DNA from: Labyrinthula sp. Ha
Taxonomy: Eukaryota; Sar; Bigyra; Labyrinthulida; Labyrinthulaceae
Direction of reading: 5' to 3'
NCBI GenBank assembly: GCA_015227615.1
Contig: JAALGZ010000017.1
Span: 496,001 to 560,000 of the forward strand
Length of the DNA: 64,000 nucleotides
Made by a program: the position numbers and the translations under genes. Below the pieces are notes generated by a model. It did no database searches. It saw nothing but the letters and a program-made list of their open reading frames with translations, and had not been told where the DNA came from. Below, one piece after another: positions 1-13,199 of this stretch; position 1 is the stretch's first letter, and each line of letters starts with the position of its first letter.

Positions 1-168
1 CATTAACCATTATAATGTCCCATCTATATAATTAATTTTAAATCGCATTATATCTCGTCTCAATTCTTATATATTCAGCATTAGTTCTTAATTTGTCCTT
101 TTGAATTCTCCTCATTAATCGAAGAGGGAATTATTTCAAACACCGAACACAAACAACAAAATTAAACT

Positions 169-3048
169 ATGACAGAACCTAACCTTAAAACTCTTCTTAA
201 AAAACGTTTCCCCGCTAAAAAATCGCTCCTCAACGACCAATCAGATACTGCCTCTATTTTGTCGGTTGAAACAAACTTATCGGTTGAAAACAAACCAAAG
301 AAGTCAGGGAAGAAAAAGAAAAAGAAGAATAAATACTATAAAGACCAACGACCCGGTTCTATTGTAAATATATCCCCAGCATTTTCAGATGATGAGAGTG
401 AGGCAAGCTCAAATGATTTGAATATGCGAAATCTTGAGGATACACCGCAAAGTGGTGCCAACACAGGAGGGGGAAAGTTTGAGAAGCATTTGGCAGGTGG
501 CGTTGATAACAAACCTTTTGTTCCAGTTGAAAATAAAGCTTTAAGTATGAATTTGGGACAAGATTTTGATGCTAAGATACTCACTGACACTCAGAAGAAG
601 ATCTTAGCACTTGAAAATCGGATGTTGAATAATTTAAAGATTAAGACAACACAGAGGGAAAAAGTTACTAGGACAAAGAAAAAGGTGCATAAAAAGTTTG
701 GAACAATGAGATTCAAAGTAGCTAAGAAACCAGAAAAAAAGTCTAAAAAGAATAAAAGACTGCAAAGGATGAGCAAGAAAAGAATTCAGCTGTTGGAGAA
801 ACCCCCAGAGATTAAGACACCTGAAGAAATCCTTACGATAAAATCTATCCTCTCGAAGAATGTTTTATTTTCAAATCTGAATGAAGAAGATTTTAACAAA
901 TTAATTTATGCAATGCATAAAAAGGAAATAGGGTCTAAAAAAGTTTATCGAGCAGAAACTTTTTTTGTACTTTTTGAAGGGGAATTAACTATCACTGAGA
1001 ACAATGAACAACTTGTTTCTCCTGCAAGTTTCTTTGCGGAAAGCTTAATAACAAAATCTAACTCCTTCTTCACGGTCTTAAATCCAGGTAGTGGGCCTGC
1101 TATAATTTACGAGCTAGATGGAGATCAACATTCAGCGATCATTGTCACTGCTAACGCACGAAGGAGAAAAGAAGCTGTAAAGAGATTGGAGAAAATACCA
1201 CTTATGCAGATTCTTGATTCTGATATTTTGCAAGATTTGGTTGACAGCTTTCAACAAGTTGAGTACAAAGAAGGAGATAAGGTAATTGAAAAAGGAACAG
1301 AAGGAAAAGAGTTATATATTATTCTCTCAGGTAGAGTTAGAGTTACAAATCTAGGTGGTGTCATGCATGATCTTGAACTTGTTACAAACGACTATTTCGG
1401 TGAAGCAGCTTTAATTCAAGATGAAAAACGTGCTGCTGATATTATTGTATCTTCTGAAACAGCCACATTTATGACGCTTTCTAGAGATAGCTTTGAAAAA
1501 GTGCTTGGTGTAAATGGGGATGCTGCTTTGGAGTTTGTTCAGCGAAATCACAAGCTGAGAATTTTACGGACGATTCCTCTGTTCAAAGAACTTGAAGATG
1601 CTGAATTGGAAACCCTTCTTGATCCCAAATTATGTGAAGAAAAGTTGTTTAAGGGTGGAGAAACTATTCTTAAGAAAGGAACTCGAAGTGATAAGATGTT
1701 TGTGTTGCTTGAAGGTGCTGTCAAGGTTCACACTAAACGGAGGGATGATGAAGAAGGGGAGGATATTGTTGTTGTTAAGGTTGATGAACCTGGTGATTAT
1801 TTTGGTGAGAGTGGTTTAGTTAATGAGCTGTCATTCGCGGATGTTGTTATTGATCAAGAAGTAGGCGCAAAGCTACTTGAGTTTGATGTTCATAGTTTGA
1901 AATCTCTCTTAGACTCAAAGAAAGAGGTAAGAGATAAAGTAGAAAAAGCTTTCGAAATAAAACGAATGAATACTTTACGAAAGGAGAAGATTAGTTTAGA
2001 ACTTGCAGATTTGAAGCAGATGCGAACTCTTGGAACTGGAACATTCGGAAGAGTTAGATTAGTCTGTTCTAAAAAAGATGAAGAAAAAAAGACGTATTAT
2101 GCATTGAAGATTATATCAAAACATAAAGTTGTTCAATATGAACAGCAACAAAATGTATACAATGAAAAAAATACACTATTAGAGAGTAATCATCCATTTA
2201 TTTTGAAGCTTTACGCAACGTACAAAGATGATACAAATCTATATATGTTAATGGAATTGGTTCAAGGTGGGGAGTTATTCAGTCTTCTTCGAAAATTGCG
2301 AAAGAAGTTAGATGGTAAGTGGTATGTAGCCTGTATGATTAGTGCACTTGGATATCTTCACGGTAAGCGGTTAATTTACCGTGATGTGAAGCCTGAAAAT
2401 ATATTAATCGACAAACATGGTTATGCGAAATTAGTAGATTTTGGTTTTGCAAAAAGAGTTAAAGGGAAGACGTATACCATGTGTGGTACACCGGAAGTAA
2501 GTCTACCGCTCTATCTTTATTTTTAGTATATGGCTCCAGAAATCTTGCTCAGAAAAGGATACAACAAGGCTGTGGATTACTGGGCAGTAGGCGTGTGTTT
2601 CTTTGAGATGTGCTTCGGATACACTCCGTTTGGATACAACGGACCAGACTCAGGAGGGCAAGGAAATTATATTGAAATATGTAAGAATATTGTGAGGAAT
2701 AATTTTCGTTATCCACAACTTAATCCGAGGGTTATGAACAGACTCGGTAGCGCAGCAAGACTAGAGAGAGAAAATCAGTACAGAGCACGTAAGAGATTAA
2801 TTAAAGGTTTGATGAAAAGAGATACAACACAAAGGTTTGGAATGGGCAGAGATGGAATTAAGAACTTGCAAGAAGAAGAGGTCTTTGAAGGTTTAGACTG
2901 GGAAAGACTTTACTTGAGGCAATTAGAGGCACCTTGGGTACCATCTTTAAAGAGTGATAGGGATATGAATTATTTTATGAAATATCCAGAAGAAGATGAG
3001 GAGGAAGAATATGAAGATGATGGAACCAATTGGGATGCGGAGTTTTAA
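169..3048 (+). CDS. PKG-like cyclic-nucleotide-dependent AGC protein kinase (two exons)
   Basis: The gene encodes a predicted 949-aa Ser/Thr kinase in two exons, 169-2496 and 2527-3048. They are joined across a 30-nt GT-AG intron (2497-2526) that lies exactly inside the activation-segment motif GTPEYMAPE. The order of parts is a basic, low-complexity N-terminus (1-215), three cyclic-nucleotide-binding (CNB) domains (about 224-335, 345-450 and 465-590), and an AGC kinase domain from about 612. Visible kinase residues are the glycine loop LGTGTFGRV, Lys647 (ALKII), YRDVKPEN with Asp739, and DFG at 757. The C-terminus has the PKG/PKA form APWVP...NYF...WDAEF. CNB-2 keeps a full phosphate cassette (FGEAALI...RAADI). 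CNB-1 is degenerate (FFAESLI), and CNB-3 has FGESGL but no following Arg. The family phosphorylates targets when cGMP or cAMP rises, usually in the cytosol. The RAA in place of RTA in CNB-2 makes cGMP specificity uncertain. The architecture is certain; the ligand is not. Confidence 0.93.
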
Positions 3049-6000
3049 GACGTTTGTTTTGTTTATGAATATAAGAATTAATATTCCCTTGTTTACAACT
3101 AATTTTACTTCTCAGAATCCCTGGAGGGAAAACACACAATTTTCATTCTGTGCTAGCATCGAATCTTTTAAACAAATAGATCTGTACAAGAAACTTCTTT
3201 GTTCTTTTTTTCATCCTAGAGGTTCAGAGGTGTTAAAATTATGTCAATTATAACTTATGAGCAGCATTCATACTAGGTTCTTCTCTACCTGGAATCATCT
3301 GGGATCAGCTATTATATTGTTTTAACAAAAGAAAAGCGAATCACAGGAAATAACTTAGTAAGAAGTCACAGGTAACATTCTCAACTCCAAAGGATGAAAG
3401 AAAAAAAAAATGCATTACTTCTCCAAGAATTAGGGAAACTAGCATCCAAGAAAAACTTTGTAACGAAGAAAAAACGCAGAAGGATTTATGAGGTATGTTT
3501 TAATAACTAGAGAAACTCCAAATAAGAAAAAAGTTACATTGGCAAATAGCACAAAGTTTCAAGAATACTTAGCACAGTGTACAATCTGGATTTAAAGGCA
3601 TTGACAATTTTGAAAATAATCCAAAAGGAAATGAATTCAAAGGAGACCACCCTGTAGATTAAACCAGCTTAGTTCGACAAGCAGGGTGTGAATTATGAAA
3701 TGAACTAAAGGGATGACATATGAAGAGCAGGAACAAGAATCTGAAGTCTTTGATCAAGAGTATACTATAATGTTGCCATAATAGAGGAGAATAACATTAG
3801 TTAAAACAAAGAGAATAAGCACATGGACTAAACTAGAGTAAGAAAGCATTAGTTTCATCATATCAGGACTAGTTAATTAAAATTTATGAAAAGAATTTAT
3901 ATAAATAAGACAGCACTATTGCAAAGTAATTTGAAAGCAAGCTTTTACCTTATATATTATGTTGCGTTACACTAGCATTTATGATGTTGATGAACACATA
4001 CAAGAAATTCTTATAATAAAATAAGTGCATGAAACTTGAAAGATATCCAGAAAGAAAGATTGTCAAAGGTTTGGTGAGTTCAGCTCTAAAATAAAACTCA
4101 CTGTAATATATCTTTGACAGAGATGATCAATGAAATCACTCAATATGAGAATAGTCTCGAAATCTAGCATAAGGTTAAAAAATTCTTAGAAAGGTTACAA
4201 CCAGAAAACTGATAAACAGTGTTAATATAGACTGCACAAAGAGAATTTACTCAAATTATATATGAAGGAAAGCTATCATAAAGAAAATACTTGCTTTATA
4301 TCTCTGTCTTGGTTATTTTTCTGAACAGATCTGAATATTATCAGAGTTCAAATATTGAAGGCAAGAGTTTTAATTCGAGAGGGTTTCTATTATTTTTTTT
4401 CACTGGCAGATGTTCAAGAGTCATGATTATAAACCAAGCGTTAATATGGTAAGTTGCATCTGTGGAATGAAGAAGACTTGATAATAGATGCCACGAGGTT
4501 TTATACACACAAGCTGATTTCTCGGTGAGGTCATTTATGGTCAGATGAGCGAACAAATGACAAACTTTCTAGTATAAGAAAACAAGATTACATTCATTTG
4601 CCTAAGGAAATAGTCATAAATTATTATATAGGAAGCAAAGACTCTGAATAACTGATTCGCTATCAGCATATTGAATTCTACTCTACTTCATTTGAATATG
4701 CCAAAAGAAGTCGGATTGGATGATAGCTATAAAAAAGAGTCCATCTCAAATATTCTGCATAGTAATAGTAATACCTAGATCTTTTCTTAAGCAACTGTAA
4801 GTAATACAGGTCAATATATCTGCAACTGAAAATACTTGCCCTAGTTTTTGAGAAATAAGGTATTCGATTCGGTTACAGTTACCCAAATTATCATCTTGAA
4901 GAAAAGATCATAACTCAAGTTGCTACCTTTTTTTGTAGAAGAACTGCCTTGGGAATTCTCAAGTGGTAATAAAATGGGCTGGGAGAGTTAAGTACCTAGT
5001 GATGTTTACTATGTTTTCTTATAAACTATGAGTTTTAGTCTATATATTTCTTTTTCTTGTAAAATATTATTTTTTCTTCGCATTCCTTATACTTTGAGTC
5101 CTCTTTAATAATTATTTTAAACAAAAGCATCGTTCTTTTAATATTTTTTGCTTTAAATGCTGTTATTCTTCAGGTATATAAATTTCTTGTATGAAGAACT
5201 TTTTGGATTTAAATGCACTTCTAGAGGGGGGTTCTTGCTCCTTGATATCATTCTCAAACATATATCTTTATTTGAAATATATTGTTAATAAACACGTATT
5301 TTATATTTGATTTAGTTCATAATATGCTAGTTAACAAGCACCATTAGTGCTTCTTTCCGATTGTATGTAACGAGGACCATGTGATGTATGAATGTAAATC
5401 GCTAACATTTTTTAGCATTTTAAATGAAGAATCATAGAGATTATATTACCAATCAAGGAGAACACTAGGTAAACTAGTTATTGATAGTTTAATGCAGCTT
5501 ACTAAGCCCATTACAACATAGTTCTGGGTAAAAGTCAATATAACCAAAGTATAAATTATTATGAAAAATTAAAATACAAGGAAAATTTCCACCACCAACC
5601 TAGCAATATTCGACACAGATTGCACATATGATTTATTAAATTTATGAAAAAAATATAGAATATTTTTAATATATAACAAACAATACGTAGTAAACCAATT
5701 AGAGTAAATGTCCTAGAATTTTAGGTTTTAGAGTATAATGGAACAATCATCAAGAATTATTAATACAATGTTATAAAAGAGCAGTAAGTTATATCTAGAG
5801 ATGGGCATAGAGAGCTGTTATTGGAGTTAAATATCCGAAACATATTAAAAATAATAAGCACAAAGAAATCGCTCCAAAGGATCAAAGGATAAGTATATCT
5901 TTACAAATTATTGATCTGGATCAGCTTCTAGTTAATAGTTATGTTTCAGTTATAGAATCAGGCTAACACACTGAAAGTCTTTGTCTGAATTTACAGGAAT

Positions 6001-8799
6001 GTACAAGTCTGCTTTGCCAGTTATTGAAAATTAAAGAGTAGCAATTAATAGAAAAAAACACCGATAGTTAACTGGTATGTACATGTTGTAAGGTTTGAGA
6101 CTGAAACAGATAAAGTTTATTGAAACTTGTTCAAGCATTTTTTTTAACTTTATCTTCAACCAATTTTTGGATTTTTGTAAAACCATATGTTATTTTGAGC
6201 TAAATCCATGCAAATAGCCGGTTCAAAGCAACTTATTCCTTCCATATATTATAATAAGATTTCCTGAGGCAGTTCAGGATCACATTACTGAGACTTACAT
6301 CCGACTACCTGAAATTTAGCAGTGTTTTTGAACATTACTTTGATTCTGGTTATCAACAAAAAATTGGGAATTGATTCTTATCAAATGACTCTGTTACTTT
6401 TCAGATTATCAAATTATATTCCACGTAAGATTGTCACATGGCATTTAACCAGAAAGGAAGATATAATTATATTTTTGGAAGATCTTATAAACTATATAAA
6501 TTGGACATATCGCCTGGATATATATTGGAAATAGGATAAGCTTGGTTTAGAAGGTTCACTTTATCAAAATTTTCATGAAGTACAAGAATAAGTTTAACAG
6601 ATGTTCGGTGCTTAAGTGAACATCGTGTGGGCTGACCTAGTATTTATGGTCATTCTAATATCAAAATAGAACAAAACCTATTTCCCAATGTTAATAATTC
6701 TAAATAGGAAAATCGTGGGAAAAAATTATCGAAAACCCATGACTAAATCAAATCAAGCACCTAATTAGAAGTCATTTGGCCTTGTATTAATAAGGTCAAA
6801 TCATATACCCTGATCATTTTGACATTCCTTTGGAACTTTTTCTATAAATTTTTGTATATCTTTGCAGTATGAACAGGAAAGGTGTTGAAATTCATATGTT
6901 TATAATAGATTAGAAGGGTCAAAACTAATATTTCTGTATCAAGAAAATATTAAAATTGCTGACAATAATATTTTTCATCTGATTGTATTCAGTACTCACT
7001 TATGTTGGTTTAACATGCTAATTTTCTAAATTCTAAGATTTTAATCTCTAAGCTCAAAATTTTCTGTCTCATGTTTAGTAATATTTATATAGATAATCGT
7101 TGGTTATTCCTAATGGAGTTGATAAAATTTAACATATTTGTGTTTCTTCTATATTATTCTCTTGGTCTCTAAGAAACTTTTTTCTAGTGCAAGTACATCA
7201 CTCTGTTAAATGTTGAGTGTATCTTCTAATTTCGTAAATGTTTAGTTACCCAAGAAAAATATTTATTGGTGTTTTAAGACTCAGTCTCCTAGGAAAATTT
7301 GTGATATGGCAATATATCCTTCTATGACCTTATGTTTTTTGCTGGTTATCACCAATATTGTTGGAACACCATAATCATAAACTAAGCACTAACATTATTT
7401 TATTTAAATGATGGGTGCCATAGTACCGGGTTATTAAAATGATATTGATTTTTTTCCAAAATACAGGGATAGTGATACCGAGTGTGATATCTATAAGGGG
7501 GAAATGGATACCGCAATCTGATTAATTTATGATTCCGGTAGTCGAATTCTCTAACCAGTATCATTTTCATTTCAGTGATACCTTGAGGAAAATTTCTCTC
7601 ATTGGCCATTGGGTTAATGTATTGAGCACGAACCATTGCAGTTTTTCTACTTCCTTAGATGGATCTATATTTATTCAAATATCTTCTTCTTAGAGGAGTT
7701 GATTTTAATTACTTAGTCAGCTAAATGGCTTGATTTGGAGCGCGTCCATAAGAGTTCTACACCTAGAGAGGATTATGACGTAGGTTTTCCGCTTTTTTTA
7801 ATAACTTCTAGTCGGTTTTCTTAATAATTTATATACTTTTAGTCAAAATTTACAGTGCAAGCTTGTTTGCTCATATGATCCAATGCAAAATATGCATCTT
7901 GTCAATAAGTCTATTATAAGGATATGACTTTTTTTCGATAATTCCTGTATGGAAGAATCTTATATTTTAATTTATCAACTCATATAAGGGTATGTTGAAT
8001 ACGCTGCTGTTGATTCAGAAATTAAACGTCAAATAACTTCATATTCTAGTATCTAAAGCTAATTATTAGCAATTACGATGGATTATAAGAAAACTTTCTG
8101 GGTTAGGGTTGCCCTTCATCCTATCAAACCTGTATGAAAATAGATAATTTCAAATTAAGATTATAAGAGTTAAACTCTTAGGGCAATAAAATATGTTCTG
8201 AGGAAAGAGATCTGCTTCTTCCGTTTCCATGTTTTCCGGTACCTGAGCCAGTCATATGTACTTTTCATGGGTAGTGTTTTTACCTTCCAATATTTTTTGC
8301 TTTCTTAAGATATTCGGAAATATAACCCGACACATTTTTGCTGAAATTGTTGAATTGAACTAATGAATTATAGTATTAGAGCTGAAGAAAGATTTTTTTA
8401 TATGCATTTTTGAGATAATATCAAGGATATTAATATTGAGCTAAAAAGTGCTCGGACACCTGTTAAGCTGATAAGCATTAGTACATATTCTAAGCTGAGT
8501 GGTGACGGTACTTTTGATTTAAGATAGTTTCATATTTTGAGTTTTTTTGTGGAAAAATAATTGAAGACCATACTTTCAGCTTTAGGAACAAACCTGCTTT
8601 TTATTTTTCATATACAATTAGAACACTATACTGTAGTCATGAACACTCTTGTGCCCATTTCCTACATTTTCCCAATAAGTTCTAAGTACACGAGAAGCAT
8701 ACCACTTATTCTTCATAAGCCACGACCTATATAATAACCACCTATAAGCTTATGAACCAGCCGAAAACTTAGTAAAAACCTAATAAAGTTTACAACTAC
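3049..8799. other. Intergenic, no gene recognised
   Basis: This is AT-rich sequence dense in stops on both strands, with no recognisable protein, tRNA or repeat boundary. Around 6330-6385 a short stretch (gattctggttatcaa...) matches the interior of the hAT-type MITE at 57.1 kb and may be an eroded piece of one. The only open frames are short (60-80 codons) and have random-looking composition. Confidence 0.6.
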
Positions 8800-10968
8800 C
8801 TACTGTGGTGGTAGGGATCATCATTAGGTGATTCAATTAATTTGTGCAGTTTGAGCGCATTATCCTTGAAACCAGCTCTATAATCTAATTATTCTAGGTT
8901 TTTGATGCTGTTCTGGCTCTTGGCTTCAATTGAAAACTTACAGTGACCAATTTTAAGAGTTGTAACGCCCCCCTACCAAATCAAGCAGCCACACTGGAAT
9001 CAAATGGATCCTTATGTATCCAACCACAGAGTAACTGAACTAATGGAATAACTGCTAATAGTCCAACTGTCTAGAGTATGAGCAAGAACGCGAGGGTCGT
9101 TCTCGATTAAGTCACACAATCTGATTGGTAGTGATAATGCACTAGCAATAACGTTAAACTAATTTGAACGTCTTGATGTCCTCATATGACTCCAAAATCA
9201 TGAAGCCTAGAAACCCATGTCTGCCAAAAAAAATTACGCATTGTTTCCACTTTTTTACTAGCTGGGTTTACCTGAATGCTATATTTGATAATTACACATT
9301 AAAATTGAAATTAATGCTATACGTCATCAATCAAGCCTTGTATTCTACTGATAAATAAAATTATGATATGAAATTACTTAACTAAAGAAATAAATTTCAA
9401 AACCCTGATGTTGTTCAACTAGCCAACCATAAACGTAATTAGAGTATCGATTCAACCAAGAAAACTATTTTTAAGTATAATCGTTGTCTTCAGTAAAATT
9501 TTTCTGGAACTTCCTATTGATTCTGAACTCAATTGTCTGTTTGCTATTGTTTGGTTAATTTCCCAAAATATGTCCATAACTATCTAATAGCGTGGCAGAA
9601 TCAATATCCTAATACATTAAAAGAAACTATTCAAGAAGTTGGACAAGTAATTGTCCCTATCGTCTATATATGTTTTAGGATATGTATATTAAGTTTAATC
9701 AAACGGAAATAACTTGAAAAGAGCTTTAAAATGATATAAGTAACGTCTTCTAACTCTCAGTAGTTGCTGAGATATTGAAGTTTATTGCGTTTATCGTGCG
9801 AATTACTTATGTACGCTACACGTCCCAGGAAATTCGTTAGTTTTGATATATATAAGTTCAAACTTCTCCTTGTAAAACAATAAACAATATATTCTCTTTC
9901 TTTTATCTCTTAACAAACTTTTCTTATTACTTCTTCTTAACGGTTATATTTACACTAACTATTTCAAGCATAATATGATACCCCATATTTCAACTTAATT
10001 CTAATACCATGTCATATATAATACATATACCAAAGCGCTATTTAATATTGTCATACCTCAATCGTGACAAACGATATCTCGTTTCAAATTTATATCAGCG
10101 AATGTCACAAAATGAAAATTCATAGCATAAAAACATCAGTGAACAAACCACCCCTAGGCCTCATCACGGGCGAAAATTACCACGAAATACGAATGTGAAA
10201 AGACAGCAAATTAGGTTCTCAATTCACTTAAATCGATCATATTTCCCGAAAAACACATCAAAAACACCCATAAATGGTTCATAGCTGCTGTAGATACCTA
10301 GTAGATACTTCCTGAACACCCAGTTATCATTGTACAAGAATATTTCACAACTAAATATGCACCTTTTACACCAACACTTGATCCAGCACAAAAATATAAC
10401 AAAAACTCCACCAAATATTACAAGAGGAAGCTGAATATATCATAGGAATAATATCAGACGTTACAGGTTTTAAAATCTGTTGTTTCCAATACTTATGTAT
10501 TAATAAAAATGTATTATGTAAGGTTGCACCCATTGTGCAGTAATGTAATATTGTATTATAACTATGTAAAGTGTAAACAGTCAGTATGGAGAGAGTCGTA
10601 CACTCGACTGCTTAGTGTCTGACTCGTGATTTCAACGAAACACCTTTTCATATCAATAAGTTGGATATAGAAGACCTTCTCGTAGCTTATTTTTCCAAAT
10701 ATATTCACAAAAACAGATGTAAAAAATCTCTGAGCTGAAGTTTTCCTGAAGCTTAGGATCAATCAGGCATATGAAGTTACCGAGGTGTCAATTTACTATA
10801 GTAGTTAACCCTCTGAACTTATTGCTGTACTTGCTTATTCTACAGGTTTTAGAGATAGAATAAAAAAGGAATTATACAAAATATGATTAAAGAATATATT
10901 TCAAGCAAAAACATAAAATATATAAAAGCTCCCAATCTAAAGTTTAAGTTTCAGTTAATAGTTTCCCG

Positions 10969-11112
10969 ATGCGTGAATTGAGAGCTTCTTTCATGACCAT
11001 TATTAATACTGACAGTGGCTTAGATGAACGAGACGTTGTAAATGTTCAAGCCTCTCTAGAGAAATGGGAAGTTGAAATAGAGAAGTTGTATTTCCGCCTG
11101 AAAGTAGTATGA
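10969..11112 (+). CDS. Possible short helical ORF (47 codons)
   Basis: A short frame beginning MRELRASFMTIINTD has a composition more protein-like than its surroundings (amphipathic VNVQASLEKWEVEIEKL). It lies in the part of copy A that has no counterpart in copy B. A tttcag just upstream could be a splice acceptor, so this might be one exon or a transposon scrap. There is no family match. Weak call. Confidence 0.2.
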   Translation: MRELRASFMTIINTDSGLDERDVVNVQASLEKWEVEIEKLYFRLKVV

Positions 11113-13199
11113 TATGTATGTGTAATAAGAAGGTTGAAGCCTAATTTTTGACTCACCTAGTTAGAAAGGGCATAATAAATGAATTGAAAGATCTAAAGCT
11201 TAGTAGAATAAAGCTCGATGACACGTTACAGATAGTGGGGACGCATAGGAAATAGACTCAACCGAAAAAATTAGATAAGTACTGCAATTATTATCCAGTA
11301 GCACCAGTGTATAACACTAAGTTAATTGAATCACCTAGTATTCTAAGAAGTTAAGTTAGAAGAATGCAAATATAGTTATAAGCAACATTTATTGAGTTTG
11401 GGTTAAAACTCTTTTAGCCTTTCAGAAGTGAATATAAACCAAATTTCTTTCTTCTTTAGGTAAAGGACCTAAGTTCAATTGAATTCTTTTCAATTTTTCT
11501 TTTTACTTTCTATGAATCATAAGAAGAGATTGACTATGTTTTCTGCGCAGTTAGTTTTTATTGATAAGTAAATATATATGTATGTATTATTGCTCTCAAT
11601 CAAGATGAACTTTTGATTAATTTAATAGAGAATATATTTAGTGTTTTGTGACCTATACTGAAACTTTATATTTGATGCGATTCATTCGTAATTTATTGAA
11701 TTAACATAAAAGACTTAGGATATAGAAAAAATGTTTTACATAATCTGGAGCAATAGATAGTAAAAGTTCGGGTAATTTTGAAGCAATCGCCTTTTCTCTA
11801 TTTAATTTTTTGCTACTTTTTTCACTACAAGAAAACTCTGAAAACTTCTTGTATTCTGTAGAAAAAAATTCCCTGGATTCATTCTGCTTAAAAATTAAAA
11901 CCTCCAAGCTCTAACCACTCATCTTATATCCGCAGAAATATTATCCTTAAAACCCCAACACTTATCCGTATCTCTAAACCACGCATTAAACGTGTTTCAT
12001 TGCTCCACATCATTACCCAATTTCGTTCTACCTCAAAACAACAATACCCTATATATATATAAAACCAAGATTTGACCAAAGCAATTTGCATTGTTCAGTG
12101 AAAAATGATTGATAACTTGATAATAGTGAGTTTAATTTGTTAGTGTGTTAATAATATTTCTTAAGTGCCAAGAAGTTGTTCTTAGGAATGTTATAAAAGG
12201 AAAAAGGATATTTTGAGAACCTTTTATTGTATTTTAGGTGCTGTTACGTGCCATTATGCCGTTTTTGAAGATTCGAAGAAGATACAAAAAATAGTAATCC
12301 GTTAAGCGGCTAATTGTTAACCTGAAATAAAAGTGAAACTTATCTTTTTTATAACCAGATTGTGATTTTATTGACGTCTCGAACTTATTATATTATTCTC
12401 TATTAGGCTACCTACTTATTTTTATATCTACGTTGCTTACCAAGCGCGCCGTTCTACTTAAGAGAACACACAAGGACGAAAAAACATCAATAGCATATTC
12501 AAATTACAATGGTAAAAAGGAAAATTATATTTAGTTTGATGGATATGTTTTGATAATAGATATTATTTGGATTGTTGTTATTTCCGAACTTCTCCATTTT
12601 ATGGAAATATGATTTTAGATATAATTTATTGGTTTGACAGCTGCATGTTTTTTAATATTTTGTTGATATTAATTACTTTATTTTCATACATTTATTTCCA
12701 TTTCTTTTTTTGAAATTAAAACTTAAAATAAATAAAATTGATTAAGGAAAAGGTTTTTCAATTTCCTAGTCCATGAAAAAAAGAAAGAGTTTTTTCTTAG
12801 AAGCACAAATTTCAATGAAGAGAGTATTTGAAGTTGTTTTGAAATTAAAGGATAAGTTTTCGTTGCAGTCTTTATATTCAGCACTCTTAGTTAATATAAT
12901 AGTATATTTTTTTACTTTAGTTAAGTTTGTTGAAGAACATAGTTTTATAATTATTAAATAAATAACTTTTTTGACTCTTGTTTTAATCAGGTATAGAAAA
13001 GCAGTTTTGAATACACTTTAATAGAATGAGCAAATATACTAATATAGTTTTCCCCGTTTGCTATGAAAGATAAAACAAGTTTATTTAGTTTTGTTTTCTC
13101 AGTTTTTGAAAGTTTAAGAAAAAAGATGAGTTGTAGAGTTTTGAAAAGGAAATAATAAAAGAGTTCGTTTACAATTAACATTGAAGAACAATGATAAAA

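Noticed and set aside
2996-3253. 85-codon plus-strand frame overlapping the end of the kinase gene
   Set aside because: Shadow frame of the kinase 3' end running into 3' UTR; composition random and no family.
7400-7636. 78-codon minus-strand frame rich in Tyr, Arg and Pro
   Set aside because: No motif or homology; the region around it is stop-dense in all frames.
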